Shown: positions 1 to 9,489 of the stretch, in pieces
Layout: every line of letters starts with the position of its first letter
Numbering within the stretch: position 1 is the stretch's first letter
Assembly: GCA_030681135.1 (NCBI GenBank)
Contig: JAUXXF010000015.1
Location: 1 to 45,115, forward strand
Reading direction: 5' to 3'
DNA from: Chlamydiales bacterium
Lineage (GTDB): Bacteria; Chlamydiota; Chlamydiia; Chlamydiales; SM23-39
Length of the DNA: 45,115 bases
Notes under the pieces: generated by a model
Told to the model about the DNA's origin: nothing
The model's database searches: none
What the model saw: the letters and a program-made list of their open reading frames with translations, nothing else
Program-made: the position numbers and the translations under genes

Positions 1-513
1 TATTAAGGTCCCTTCAATAATACTTTTCTGGGTGCCATTAATTGCTTCTTGGCGTTGCACTACCGGTTGATTTAAAAAAGTTTCTAATGCAGAGAGAGAT
101 CTTTGTTCGAGAAGTCCTAATGTATTCTGACAAAACTCCAGGTCTGAAATATTATCATCCACAGACGAGAGATCTAAGCTTCCTTCATAAGCTTTAGGAA
201 ATTGCTCTACTATCTTTTGATAGAACTGATCTGCAATTAAATTCCTTTCGTGCAAATGATTTAAGGATTTTTTAATCCCTGTTATCCCAATTACCTTAAA
301 TGAGATTCCATGAGACTCCATATCAATTTGACTAGCTAGAATATCAATTTCGCCTAAAGCAATTCTCATGATTTCCTTGTGATCTGAAGACACATTAAAA
401 GATATTATGTTCATATATAAATCTGATTCAGCATACACTCTTCTTACAATATTTTCATGAGTAACTGGCGACTCAAAAGAACGCGAATTGAAACCTGGAT
501 TTAAAGCTGGCAC
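1..513 (-). CDS. Unrecognised protein, tandem paralogue copy 1 (C-terminus beyond window)
   Basis: This is the N-terminal 171 codons of a gene that runs off the left edge on the minus strand. The frame stays open from a GTG at 513 to base 1 and encodes a protein nearly identical to the first part of the gene at 633-1577. The GTG start is chosen because an AGAAGGAG ribosome binding site lies just upstream of it, in the same place as the site of the other copy. Upstream of the GTG the reading frame no longer matches the other copy, so the start cannot be further out. I recognise no domain and assign no function. The product looks soluble, and no signal peptide or membrane segment is visible. 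Confidence 0.6.
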   Translation of the reverse strand, partial: MPALNPGFNSRSFESPVTHENIVRRVYAESDLYMNIISFNVSSDHKEIMRIALGEIDILASQIDMESHGISFKVIGITGIKKSLNHLHERNLIADQFYQKIVEQFPKAYEGSLDLSSVDDNISDLEFCQNTLGLLEQRSLSALETFLNQPVVQRQEAINGTQKSIIEGTLI

Positions 514-615
514 AATTTCTCCTTCTAAAATTCTCAACGGGAATAAATTGTAGACGAATTTCACAATTAACGTAAAGCCTCACATCTGGCGAGCGAATCG
601 TTATGTAAATGACAA
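1..615. repeat. Direct repeat, copy 1 (offset 1064 bp)
   Basis: Bases 1 to about 615 are repeated at about 1065-1680 in the same orientation, at roughly 90 percent identity by eye. The match covers the 5' part of the gene and its upstream region and ends near a shared TTGTCATTTACATAACG (read on the minus strand). Position 1 already lies inside the repeat, so the full unit is longer than seen here. Confidence 0.85.
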
Positions 616-632
616 CAACGCTCAAAAGAACC

Positions 633-1577
633 TTAATCCTTAATCCCAGATAGGTCTGTTTTAATCCTCTCTTCAAGCTTAGTTTTTTCCCTATCTATCA
701 AAGTCCTGATATATTGGACTGTAGCTTCTTTGGTAATCGGAAGCGCCGTGCCGTCATTTCTTGCAGTAAGCCCGAGTAATCCTTGAGGCTCTGATAGAAC
801 TCCAGTACCAAAACCATTTTTCCAAAAATAAACTTGCCCCTCACTAATACCCTCAGGCTTGTCAATTGCTGTGTAATCTCCCATAGCACGATTCTGGGGA
901 CAAGGATGCTGGAAGATTTTACGTAAAAACTCAATGTCATCCAAAAGATCATGCTTTTTCAAAAAGAGACGTTCTATTTCATCTAGTTCATTTTTATCAA
1001 TGAGTTGAATAGCTTCTAAAGCAACCACTGCTGAAGGCATGCTCTGAAAATGATCGAGGATATCTATTAAGGTCCCTTCAATAATACTTTTCTGGGTGCC
1101 ATTAATTGCTTCTTGGCGTTGCACTACCGGTTGATTTAAAAAAGTTTCTAATGCAGAGAGAGATCTTTGTTCGTGAAGTCTTAATGTATTCTGAAAAAAA
1201 TCCAGATCTGAAATATTATCATCCACAGACAAGAGATCTAAGTTTCCTCCATAAGCTTTAGGAAACTGTTCTACTATCTTTTGATAGAATTGATCTGCAA
1301 TTAGATTCCTTTCGCGCAAATGATTTAAGGATTTTTTAATCCCTGTTATCCCGGTTACCTTAAATAAGATTCCATGAGACTCGTTATCAATTTGCCTAGC
1401 TAGAACACCAATTTCGCCTAAAGCAATTCTCATGATTTCCTTATGATCTGAAGGCACGCTGAAAGATATTTCATTTACATATAAATCCGCGTGAGCAAAT
1501 ACTTTTCTTACAATATTTTCATGAGTAACTGGCGACTCAAAAGAACGCGAATTGTGACCTGCTGAACGTATTGGCAT
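633..1577 (-). CDS. Unrecognised protein, tandem paralogue copy 2
   Basis: A 314-residue protein of unknown function. I start it at the ATG at 1577 (MPIRSAGHNS) because AGAAGAGGAATTT precedes it at normal spacing; a GTG at 1646 in the same frame would add 23 residues but has no clear ribosome binding site. The sequence is mixed charged and hydrophobic with no signal peptide or membrane helix, and looks mostly helical in the middle. Its first ~190 residues are repeated in the partial gene at 1-513. Tandem paralogues of orphan proteins are common among chlamydial host-interaction genes, but nothing in the sequence proves such a role. Confidence 0.65.
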   Translation of the reverse strand: MPIRSAGHNSRSFESPVTHENIVRKVFAHADLYVNEISFSVPSDHKEIMRIALGEIGVLARQIDNESHGILFKVTGITGIKKSLNHLRERNLIADQFYQKIVEQFPKAYGGNLDLLSVDDNISDLDFFQNTLRLHEQRSLSALETFLNQPVVQRQEAINGTQKSIIEGTLIDILDHFQSMPSAVVALEAIQLIDKNELDEIERLFLKKHDLLDDIEFLRKIFQHPCPQNRAMGDYTAIDKPEGISEGQVYFWKNGFGTGVLSEPQGLLGLTARNDGTALPITKEATVQYIRTLIDREKTKLEERIKTDLSGIKD

Positions 1578-1680
1578 AAATTCCTCTTCTAAAATTCTTG
1601 CGAGAGCAAATTGTAAACTAATCTCATTATTAACGTAAAGCCTCACATCTGGCGACCGAATCGTTATGTAAATGACAATA
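1065..1680. repeat. Direct repeat, copy 2
   Basis: Second copy of the duplicated block. Differences from copy 1 cluster around the start codon, where copy 1 has GTG and copy 2 ATG and small indels shift the upstream frame. Both keep a good ribosome binding site, so both could be translated. Confidence 0.85.
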
Positions 1681-1729
1681 ATTTCCTCAATTAGTATACC
1701 CTAAAAAAAGACAACTCTAGGGGGTACTT

Positions 1730-1929
1730 ATGTCAGTTGTGAAAGTGATTGAAATTCTTTGTGAAGGAAAAAGTGTTGAAGATGCTCTCAGCTCAGTGTG
1801 CGCGAAGCTGCAAAAACTGTAAAAAACATTAAGCAAGTTGATCTGAAATGGGTTCATGCCGTTGTAGAAAATGATCAGATCGTTAAATACAGAGTGAATG
1901 CAAAAATTTATTTTGTTATACAACACTAA
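1730..1929 (+). pseudogene. Dodecin gene broken by a 2-bp frameshift
   Basis: Dodecins are small (about 65-70 residues) flavin-binding proteins that assemble into dodecamers. Translation from the ATG at 1730, preceded by AGGGGG, gives MSVVKVIEILCEGKSVEDAL, a typical dodecin N-terminus, but then meets a stop after 30 codons. Shifting frame at the GTGTG run (1796-1800) restores VREAAKTVKNIKQV and then KYRVNAKIYFV, the rest of the family signature, with a stop at 1927-1929. Removing two bases gives 65 residues, the normal length. Either this is a recent disabling insertion of one GT unit or a sequencing error; the remaining codons are well preserved. Confidence 0.85.
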
Positions 1930-1940
1930 AGAGCTTAGAA

Positions 1941-2030
1941 GAAAAATCAACGATGTAATGATATAACGATTTAACGATAAATTTTAAAAAACATCGTTAA
2001 ATCGTTATATCATTACATCGTTGATTTTTC
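1941..2030. terminator. 38-bp perfect inverted repeat between dodecin and fumC
   Basis: The left arm 1941-1978 and right arm 1993-2030 are exact reverse complements around a 14-base loop. The hairpin lies between the convergent dodecin remnant (stop at 1929) and fumC (stop at 2036), so it can serve both strands; T-runs lie within the outer ends of the arms. The stem is far longer than an ordinary intrinsic terminator. Confidence 0.8.
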
Positions 2031-2035
2031 TATTC

Positions 2036-3415
2036 TTAAACCATGTTTTGAGGATTGACGATCGCATCAAACCTCTCTTCTGAAAGAAATCCCAACTTGA
2101 CTGCGGCTTCTTTCAGACTAATATCTTCATGGTACGCTTTTTTGACCACTTGAGAAGCTTTGTCGTATCCAATCTCTGGATTCAACGCTGTAGCCAGCAT
2201 GAGAGACTCAGACAGATTTTTTGCAATCCGTTTAAGGTTTGGCTGAATTCCGATTAGACATTTATTGGTAAAACTCTTTGCTACATCCGCCAAAAGATGG
2301 ATCGATTGGAGCAGGTTATAGATCATCACAGGTTTGAATACATTGAGCTCAAAATTGCCTTGAGAGCCAGCAAACGCAATGGTTGCATCATTGCCCATCA
2401 CCTGAGCTGCCACCATCGTCATCGCTTCGCTTTGTGTGGGATTCACTTTCCCTGGCATAATCGAAGAGCCAGGCTCGTTCGCTGGAAGCAAAATTTCTCC
2501 AAGCCCCGATCTTGGACCTGAGGCGAGCCAGCGGATATCGTTGGCAATCTTCATGAACACAATCGCCGCCTGACGGAGAGCTCCACTCATCTGCACAATC
2601 GCATCATGGGCCGCCAAGGCTGCAAATTTATTCAATGCGGGGACAAAAGGCTCTCGAGTTAGGTCTGCGATGACTTCAGCCGCCCTTTTGGCAAATCCTT
2701 CAGGAGCATTCAATCCTGTGCCAACAGCAGTTCCTCCTAAAGCAATTTCGTACAAAGAGTCTAGAGCTAGTTGAATGACACTTGTGGCCTGTCCTACTTG
2801 CGCCGCATAGCCAGAAAACTCTTGGCCTAAAGTAACAGGAGCTGCGTCCATTAAATGGGTTCTTCCGACCTTGACTACATCGCGGAACTCATAGGCTTTG
2901 TTTTCCAGCTCTTGATAAAAATGGGCAAGGTGGGGAAGGAGCCTCTTTTTGATCTGTAAGATCGCTGCAATATGCATAGCCGTTGGAAAGACATCATTGG
3001 ACGATTGGGACTTATTGACATCATCGTTAGGATGGATCGGCTGTTTTGAGCCTTTGATTCCACCGAGCTTTTCAATCGATAGATTACTAATGACTTCGTT
3101 GACATTCATGTTCGTCTGCGTTCCAGAGCCGGTCTGCCAAACGCGAAGAGGAAACTGACTATCCCACTTTCCAGCTATGATCTCATCGCAAACCTCAGAA
3201 ATGATGGCTTTTTTTTCTACAGGGAGAAGACCAAATTCATGGTTTACGATGGATGCAGCTTTTTTAATGATGGCAAGAGCGTGGATCACTTCAATAGGCA
3301 TAAGCTCGAGGCCTATGGAAAAATTTTCTAACGAGCGCTGCGTCTGAGCTCCCCAGTACCGGTCAGCCCGAACATGCACTTTTCCCATTGAATCTATTTC
3401 TATCCGCTCTTCCAT
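2036..3415 (-). CDS. fumC: Fumarate hydratase, class II
   Basis: Converts fumarate to L-malate in the TCA cycle as a soluble tetramer without an iron-sulfur cluster. The 459-residue length is normal for class II. The superfamily signature [11 protein letters not shown] is at residues 316-326, and [14 protein letters not shown] near residue 95 and GRTHLMDA near 184 are the other conserved active-site regions. GAAAGAGGTTTT before the ATG is the ribosome binding site. The gene starts only 22 bases after the stop of the V-ATPase K gene and may be transcribed with that operon. It ends at the 38-bp hairpin at 1941-2030. Confidence 0.97.
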   Translation of the reverse strand: MEERIEIDSMGKVHVRADRYWGAQTQRSLENFSIGLELMPIEVIHALAIIKKAASIVNHEFGLLPVEKKAIISEVCDEIIAGKWDSQFPLRVWQTGSGTQTNMNVNEVISNLSIEKLGGIKGSKQPIHPNDDVNKSQSSNDVFPTAMHIAAILQIKKRLLPHLAHFYQELENKAYEFRDVVKVGRTHLMDAAPVTLGQEFSGYAAQVGQATSVIQLALDSLYEIALGGTAVGTGLNAPEGFAKRAAEVIADLTREPFVPALNKFAALAAHDAIVQMSGALRQAAIVFMKIANDIRWLASGPRSGLGEILLPANEPGSSIMPGKVNPTQSEAMTMVAAQVMGNDATIAFAGSQGNFELNVFKPVMIYNLLQSIHLLADVAKSFTNKCLIGIQPNLKRIAKNLSESLMLATALNPEIGYDKASQVVKKAYHEDISLKEAAVKLGFLSEERFDAIVNPQNMV

Positions 3416-3437
3416 AAAACCTCTTTCGAAATTCTTG

Positions 3438-3863
3438 TTAGGAGATAATCAACAGCGCAAACACGAAAGCAAACAGAGAAAATGATTCCACAATCGCTAA
3501 AGAAGCGAGTGTTTTTCCAAAAATCGCCGGTTGTTTAGCTGATGATTGGATTGCTGTCGCAGCGCACATCCCTTGATAGATCGAAGAGACCATGATCGCA
3601 AGTCCTACAAAAAAACCTATACCAATCCCAGACATCGCTGTCAAGGTTCCAGCTCTTATGGAGTTTTTCATCAACACCATCAAAATAAATCCGTAAATCG
3701 ACTGAGAAGATGGTACCGCTGAAACGCCAATAAATTTTCCATGTCCCTCTTCTACGCGGGTCATCACACCATGAGATGCCATACACGCAATCCCGCAACC
3801 AATTGAGCTCCCTAAACAACCTAGTCCTAGAACAATTCCAGGTCCGATCATGTCATAATCCAT
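3438..3863 (-). CDS. atpK: V-type ATP synthase subunit K (membrane rotor)
   Basis: The proteolipid subunit that forms the ion-translocating ring of the V/A-type ATPase. At 141 residues it is a double-hairpin subunit with four predicted membrane helices. The carboxylate expected in the last helix is Glu126 in [10 protein letters not shown]; glycine-rich helix-packing stretches are in [16 protein letters not shown] and GIGIGFFVG. It is the last ATPase gene, 13 bases downstream of subunit I. Whether the ring carries protons or sodium cannot be decided from sequence by eye. Confidence 0.95.
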   Translation of the reverse strand: MDYDMIGPGIVLGLGCLGSSIGCGIACMASHGVMTRVEEGHGKFIGVSAVPSSQSIYGFILMVLMKNSIRAGTLTAMSGIGIGFFVGLAIMVSSIYQGMCAATAIQSSAKQPAIFGKTLASLAIVESFSLFAFVFALLIIS

Positions 3864-3876
3864 ACTCTTTTTCTCC

Positions 3877-5799
3877 TTATTTAGATCTTTTTAAACTTAG
3901 GGGATTAAACAAACGGCCTCCCCCTTCCCAACTGTAGTGATACCACTCTAAAAAGTTGAGACGAAGGCTATGAATCGTAGCTCCCATTGTGGACAGGCCA
4001 AGATTCGTTAAATGCCCAAAAACAATAATTAAGACTCCACCGATAAATCCTGCCTGACTTCCCATCAGGTTGAAGGTCGATGCCATAATCATCCCCGCCA
4101 AGGCCAGCGCATATAAACGAAGATAGGAAAGGACATCAGAAAAGACCTGAACAACATTCATTAGCTCATGGAAAGCTCCCCATTTTCTTTGGAAAAAAGC
4201 CAAAATAAATGCAGTGCCTATGCCACCGAACACCATTTTCAATCCCCAATCCAAGGCAACAGGTTTAGAAATAATTCCCAGGAAATTAGCCATCGTCGTT
4301 GCATGGATAATCGATGGGAAATACAAATACCCGCCAATCATAAAGATAATCCAACCTGCGCCGGACCAATTTCTGAGTAAATAGCGAAGCAAAGATAACG
4401 TCAGGTGGAATATCCCCATCACTAAAGAAAATTCGAGGAGGATATTATCATAAAAACTATCGAGCGCAGGATAAGTAAGATTTCCATCTTCACCTAATTT
4501 AGTGGCCTTCACTAAAAAATCATGTCCATCAGTGGCAGAAGAGACAGCTGGATAATCGTGAACCCATTCTTGATAGGTGTCATCTTTCAGCTCTCTATGA
4601 TATTCAGCTTTTTTCACAGCGAGAGCATGGATCACGGATGTTTTTCTAAAGAGATTATCGGGGCCAATAGGCAATCCAAAGAAGGACGCGACCAATACTC
4701 CCCATACTACGCAGCAAGAAGAGACGATCAGCGCCAATTTAAGAAAGCGTCTATGAGATCCTTCAAGATGAGAAAACTTAATTTTTAAAAAGAGCGCAAT
4801 CAATAAATAGACCAGACCATAGCCAGCATCAGACACAATCATCGCAAAGAAGATCGAGAAAAAAACCATGACCCAAGAAGAGGGATCTTTATCTGTATGA
4901 GCCGGGGTGTCATAAATATGGACCAAATCCTCTCCCATCTTTCCGAGACGCTTGTTTTCCATGCAAGTAGGGATCTTATCCATCGGCTCCACTTGGATCG
5001 GCTCTGCGATGATATCAAGACCGCTTAATAAACCTTTGAGCGCTTTTAAACGGGTAACAGGGACCCAGGCCTCTATGGCAAATAACACACTGCCTAAAGG
5101 ATAACAGGCATCATGCTTGGCAAGACGCAAATGGTGCTCATTGAGAGCCTTCACTAACCCCTCTTGCAAAGAAGAAAACGCGTTAGCATACTGCCGAAGC
5201 TTCGTTTCAAAGCGCGCTATCTGCTCTCTTACAAGAAAAAGCTTTTCTCTGAGCTCCCCTACCGGTTGATCAATGACTACTTCGATCATTTTCGGATAGC
5301 GGACAGGTTCTCGGTTAATTGCCACAAAGTAATCCAAATCGTACTCTCTACCGACATAGATCAATTCAGGAGGAAGGGTCATTTCTCTTGCTAAATCGCT
5401 CTTCATGCAAAAATATTGAAAAACCCGCTTTCCTTCCTTTTCAATCGCTTGGATATCTTGCTTTGAAAAATCTCCAAAAGCTGCAATTCGGGCAATTTCG
5501 GCTGTTAAAAACCGCTCTTCATCGCGAGACAGATTCAGCTGAGTGTGAGCCTCGATGATCTCTTTTGCTAACGAGAGAGGATCTGCAAGATGCTCGGGAG
5601 CTTCCTGAGGATGAACAGGGTATTGTTTAGCGATCTTGATCGCAGAGAGAAGCGTTTTTATTTCATCTGTCAATTCGAGGCTTTTTTTATGAGACAGTCC
5701 GATAAATTCTAAAAAACCAGCTCGCTGCGCTAAAGAAAAAAATTGGTCCATCTCTTCTTTGGCGCCAAAAATCAAAAACTTCTGAACATCTACAATCAT
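3877..5799 (-). CDS. atpI: V-type ATP synthase subunit I
   Basis: The large stator membrane subunit (V-ATPase a / NtpI family) that holds the peripheral stalk and provides the ion half-channels next to the K ring. The 640 residues divide into a charged, partly coiled-coil cytoplasmic half (to about residue 300) and a C-terminal half with about seven membrane helices. The conserved SDVLSYLRLYALALAG segment, which carries the functional arginine, is about 80 residues from the C-terminus. Its ATG overlaps the stop of the D gene by four bases (ATGA), so translation is probably coupled. Confidence 0.95.
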   Translation of the reverse strand: MIVDVQKFLIFGAKEEMDQFFSLAQRAGFLEFIGLSHKKSLELTDEIKTLLSAIKIAKQYPVHPQEAPEHLADPLSLAKEIIEAHTQLNLSRDEERFLTAEIARIAAFGDFSKQDIQAIEKEGKRVFQYFCMKSDLAREMTLPPELIYVGREYDLDYFVAINREPVRYPKMIEVVIDQPVGELREKLFLVREQIARFETKLRQYANAFSSLQEGLVKALNEHHLRLAKHDACYPLGSVLFAIEAWVPVTRLKALKGLLSGLDIIAEPIQVEPMDKIPTCMENKRLGKMGEDLVHIYDTPAHTDKDPSSWVMVFFSIFFAMIVSDAGYGLVYLLIALFLKIKFSHLEGSHRRFLKLALIVSSCCVVWGVLVASFFGLPIGPDNLFRKTSVIHALAVKKAEYHRELKDDTYQEWVHDYPAVSSATDGHDFLVKATKLGEDGNLTYPALDSFYDNILLEFSLVMGIFHLTLSLLRYLLRNWSGAGWIIFMIGGYLYFPSIIHATTMANFLGIISKPVALDWGLKMVFGGIGTAFILAFFQRKWGAFHELMNVVQVFSDVLSYLRLYALALAGMIMASTFNLMGSQAGFIGGVLIIVFGHLTNLGLSTMGATIHSLRLNFLEWYHYSWEGGGRLFNPLSLKRSK

Positions 5800-6401
5800 G
5801 CGCTTCTCTTAGATAGTTTCTTCTTGGCTACTTTTGCCTGCGCTACAGCTGCTAGCTGCTGGTCTGCCAGGAAAATTCTGATTTTCTTAATGTTTTCAAG
5901 CGATCTTGGAATCAATACTTTTTCAAATAAATTTACCCGGATCGAAACCTCACGGAGCTCCTTTTCCAAAGCTCTTTTTTTCTCTTCAGTCACCGAGATC
6001 TTCTCTCTTATCGTCACAAAATTCTGGAGCAATACAATCGCCTGATCTGTCCATGCAGGAGTATCGAGAACAAAATATTCCGTAGGGCGAAAAACCACTT
6101 CCTCGAAAAGGGGAATTTCAACTCCGGCAATATTTTCATAGCGCTTGTTCACATGGAGCACTTCTGCATAATAAGGAACGTCGCAAGAGAGCCTTTCGAG
6201 AAGCAAAGGAGCAAACGCCTCAACTTGCAAACGGCTTTCCGCAAATTCTTCATGCAAAATAGTAATCTCCATTTCGACTTGATTCACCTCAAATTGAAGC
6301 ATCGCTTTTTTAAGCTGCAATGTGGGTAAATACCGCTGAAATTGAGTGAGCCTTGTCTGCTGCGATCGAAGCTCGTTTTTTGTGAGTTTAATAGCTGTCA
6401 T
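5796..6401 (-). CDS. atpD: V-type ATP synthase subunit D (central stalk)
   Basis: The central rotor shaft of the V1 head, equivalent in role to gamma of F-type enzymes. The 201 residues are almost entirely helical with long charged heptad-like stretches at both ends, as in the two-stranded coiled coil of the family; the N-terminus IKLTKNELRSQQTRL is typical. It lies between B and I and ends with a basic tail (VAKKKLSKRSA). Confidence 0.95.
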   Translation of the reverse strand: MTAIKLTKNELRSQQTRLTQFQRYLPTLQLKKAMLQFEVNQVEMEITILHEEFAESRLQVEAFAPLLLERLSCDVPYYAEVLHVNKRYENIAGVEIPLFEEVVFRPTEYFVLDTPAWTDQAIVLLQNFVTIREKISVTEEKKRALEKELREVSIRVNLFEKVLIPRSLENIKKIRIFLADQQLAAVAQAKVAKKKLSKRSA

Positions 6402-6412
6402 CGGGCTTTAAC

Positions 6413-7720
6413 CTAGGATAGGGCCTTAGGCCAATATTTTTCTGCGATTTGTTTCTTAATCCCGATTTCCTCTATACCGAAACACTCGGCAAGAGTAATC
6501 CATCCTAAATCAAGAGCTTTCTCCAAGGGCAAATTCACTTGCAAATTCATCATTCTGTCTTCAAACAAATACGAATAGCGAAGTAATTTTTCATCCCAGC
6601 GGGAAAGTTTGAAACCCATTCCTTGTCTTTCTCGAGCTTTTTTCGAATCGGCATAGAGACGGATCATCGCATTGGCTAAATCTCCATGGTCTTCTCGAGT
6701 CACTTTGCCAATGACGAGCTGTTTCAATCTGGAAAGAGAACCAAAAGGCTCAATCCATCCGCCGTTCAAATAGAACTGCCCTTCTGTAATATAACCTGTA
6801 TTATCTGGAATCGGATGAGTGACATCACCGCCAGGCATCGTCGTCACGGAAATAATCGTAATGGATCCGCTCTGATCGATGTCCACAGCTTTTTCATAAC
6901 GGGCTGCCAAATCTGAATACAAAGAACCTGGATAGCCACGATTCGAAGGAATCTGATCCATTGTGATCGCAATTTCTTTGATCGCATCCGCATAAGCTGT
7001 CATATCAGTCATCAAAACCAAGACGTCTTTTCCCTCGAGCGCAAATTTTTCAGCGACAGCGAGCGCCATATCAGGCACCAAAAGACATTCCACAGCAGGA
7101 TCTGTTGCTTGATGGATAAACATAACTGTCTTTTCCATCGAACCTGCTTTTTCTGAATTATCAATAAAAGCCTGATAATCATCAAAGCGAAGTCCCATGC
7201 CAGCAATAATCACCACATCGGCATCTGTCTGATTGGCGATCCGCATTAAAAGAGCGTTATAAGGCTCTCCAGCGACTGAAAAAATCGGAATTTTTTGGGA
7301 TTTCACAAGACAATTGAACACATCGATCATCGGGATATTCGTAAGAACCTGCTCTCTTGGAATAATCCGTTTGGTCGGATTAAAAGAGGGCTGGCCAATG
7401 TCTACAGCAGTTCCTACAATATCAGGCCCTGAGTCAATTGGCTCTCCCGATCCATTGAGACGTCTACCCAATAAAGAATCGGCAAACATAGCTTGCACCT
7501 GGTGATTCAAGAAGGTCACTCGATCTCCTGTAGAAATCCCACGAGTATTTTCAAACACTTGTAAGGTGACCAAATCGTCTTCAAAGCGAAGCACAGAAGC
7601 GTAGGTCTTGGTCCCATTGCTCTTATAGACGATGGCGACCTCTCCTAAACACACTCCCTCAGCAGCGACAGTGATCAGATTGCCGCGCATGTCTATAATA
7701 CGATCATACATTTTTCTCAT
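6413..7720 (-). CDS. atpB: V-type ATP synthase subunit B (regulatory)
   Basis: The non-catalytic nucleotide-binding subunit that alternates with A in the V1 hexamer. The 435-residue length is normal. The usual Walker A lysine motif is absent, as expected; the region around [19 protein letters not shown] takes its place, and the family stretch [19 protein letters not shown] is present. The start at 7720 has AAGGATCAAAGT before it and overlaps the stop of the A gene by four bases. An ATG three codons later is an alternative. Confidence 0.97.
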   Translation of the reverse strand: MRKMYDRIIDMRGNLITVAAEGVCLGEVAIVYKSNGTKTYASVLRFEDDLVTLQVFENTRGISTGDRVTFLNHQVQAMFADSLLGRRLNGSGEPIDSGPDIVGTAVDIGQPSFNPTKRIIPREQVLTNIPMIDVFNCLVKSQKIPIFSVAGEPYNALLMRIANQTDADVVIIAGMGLRFDDYQAFIDNSEKAGSMEKTVMFIHQATDPAVECLLVPDMALAVAEKFALEGKDVLVLMTDMTAYADAIKEIAITMDQIPSNRGYPGSLYSDLAARYEKAVDIDQSGSITIISVTTMPGGDVTHPIPDNTGYITEGQFYLNGGWIEPFGSLSRLKQLVIGKVTREDHGDLANAMIRLYADSKKARERQGMGFKLSRWDEKLLRYSYLFEDRMMNLQVNLPLEKALDLGWITLAECFGIEEIGIKKQIAEKYWPKALS

Positions 7721-9483
7721 ACTTTGATCCTTGAGGCCAATTTGTTTTCTACTTGAGCATAAGCTTCTTTATAAGAAGAAGATTCAAAGGCAAGAAAATT
7801 CATATTCTTGATGTCATTTTGTAAATTCAAAAAGAAACTTCTCGCTTCATCATGGGTATCGAAGAAAAACTTCCCATCAAAAATTCTTAAAATCATTTCA
7901 AACAGCTGAACCTGACGATCCAAAGGACAATAGGCATCTTGTTTATCGAATGCATTTTGCTGTAAATAACAAAATTCATAGAGTTCTGATTTCAAAAAGA
8001 CAATCATGTCATCCAGGGCAACGCCCTCTTCTCCGACCACTTCCATTCTTTTGCCAATCTCATCGCCTTTACGAAGAAAAGATGCAGCCTGCAACACTCG
8101 GTCAGCCCAATGAGGCAATCTACTATTCAGCTCAAGGCCTACTTGAGGCAAATATTTGGTCCAAGAGATCAAAGGATCGACCGCTGGGTAGCGTCTTGCA
8201 TCCGATCTAGCGCGGGAAAGACCATGAAAGGCCCCAACAATCGCCAAAGAGGCTTGAGTAACCGGCTCTTCAAAGTTTCCGCCAGCAGGAGAAACGCTTC
8301 CCCCAATTGTTAACGAACCAATTTTTTCATTCGCAAGCTCTACAACTCCTGCCCGTTCATAAAAAGAAGAAATCCTTGAAGCGAGGTAGGCTGGAAAAGC
8401 CTCTTCTCCTGGAATTTCTTCCAAACGGCCAGACATCTCTCTCATCGCTTGAGCCCATCTTGAGGTGGAATCAGCAAGAAGCAGAACATCGAGACCCATT
8501 TGCCGGTAATACTCAGCAATAGTGACTCCCATGTAGACAGAGGCTTCCCTGGCTGCAACTGGCATGGATGAAGTATTGCAAATCATGACCGTCCGCTTCA
8601 TCAGCGACTCATTCGTATGAGGATCGATGAGCTCAGGGAATGTCTGTAGAACTTCGACAACTTCTCCCGCTCTCTCTCCGCAAGCGACGATCACCACTAG
8701 ATCGACATCAGAATATTTCGACAAATGGTGCTGCATGACGGTCTTGCCAGCTCCAAAAGGGCCAGGAGAACAAAACGTTCCTCCCTTTAACACAGGAAAT
8801 TGGGTATCTACAATCCTCAAACCAGTATCCATCATCCGAGTAGGACGAATCTTTTTCCCTTCCATCAGAGGATTTTTCACAGGCCAGCGCTGGAGCATTC
8901 TGATTTCAAGGAGATTGCCTTGCTCATCTTCGCCTGAGGCCAAGACATCCTCTACCCGATACTCCCCCTCTTTGACGAGAAATTTCAGATGGACTTTTCC
9001 AAAATGGGAAAAAGGGATCATAATTTTGTGCTGGAATCTCCCCTCTGCGACATAACCAATAGAGTCTCCTCGAGACAACACATCGCCTACTTTGACGGTA
9101 GGAGTAAATGCCCATTTCTTTGTACGATCCAAAGGAGGGAGATAGACACCCCTTTGCAAATAAACGCCAGTTTTTTCCGCAATATCTTCTAAAGGATTTT
9201 GCAACCCATCAAAAATTGAAGAGAGAAGTCCAGGTCCAAGTTCTGCTTCGAGTAGGTGACCATTAAACTCCACAGGAGTGTGCAGCTTAACTCCTCTAGT
9301 ATCTTCAAATACCTGCAATTTAGCTTCATTACCTGCAATTTCGATCACCTCGGCAAGTAAAGACTCTTCTCCAACTCGAACGCGAGCGACCTCTCCTTGG
9401 CGGATATTTCCTTCAAATCGAACATGAAGAAGGTTGCCAAATGCTTGCACTACTTGACCGGTAGCATGTTTCTTTTTCTGCAT
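7717..9483 (-). CDS. atpA: V-type ATP synthase catalytic subunit A
   Basis: The catalytic subunit that hydrolyses or makes ATP in the V1 head. Walker A is GPFGAGKT at residues 241-248; [15 protein letters not shown] and [15 protein letters not shown] are conserved family segments, and the A-specific insertion precedes the P-loop. The 588 residues fit the family. It is followed immediately by B (ATGA overlap) and lies six bases downstream of the DUF2764 gene. In chlamydiae this enzyme is usually discussed as energising the membrane or making ATP alongside ATP/ADP translocases; the direction is not visible here. Confidence 0.98.
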   Translation of the reverse strand: MQKKKHATGQVVQAFGNLLHVRFEGNIRQGEVARVRVGEESLLAEVIEIAGNEAKLQVFEDTRGVKLHTPVEFNGHLLEAELGPGLLSSIFDGLQNPLEDIAEKTGVYLQRGVYLPPLDRTKKWAFTPTVKVGDVLSRGDSIGYVAEGRFQHKIMIPFSHFGKVHLKFLVKEGEYRVEDVLASGEDEQGNLLEIRMLQRWPVKNPLMEGKKIRPTRMMDTGLRIVDTQFPVLKGGTFCSPGPFGAGKTVMQHHLSKYSDVDLVVIVACGERAGEVVEVLQTFPELIDPHTNESLMKRTVMICNTSSMPVAAREASVYMGVTIAEYYRQMGLDVLLLADSTSRWAQAMREMSGRLEEIPGEEAFPAYLASRISSFYERAGVVELANEKIGSLTIGGSVSPAGGNFEEPVTQASLAIVGAFHGLSRARSDARRYPAVDPLISWTKYLPQVGLELNSRLPHWADRVLQAASFLRKGDEIGKRMEVVGEEGVALDDMIVFLKSELYEFCYLQQNAFDKQDAYCPLDRQVQLFEMILRIFDGKFFFDTHDEARSFFLNLQNDIKNMNFLAFESSSYKEAYAQVENKLASRIKV

Positions 9484-9489
9484 AATTAT

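Noticed and set aside
568..640. Possible promoter shared by both orphan copies (TTGTCATTTACATAACG)
   Set aside because: No convincing -10 at proper spacing could be identified.
3420..3437. ACCTCTTTCGAAA between atpK and fumC resembles the outer arm of the P element at 38583
   Set aside because: Only about 13 bases match and they include the fumC ribosome binding site, so chance or shared binding-site sequence is enough.
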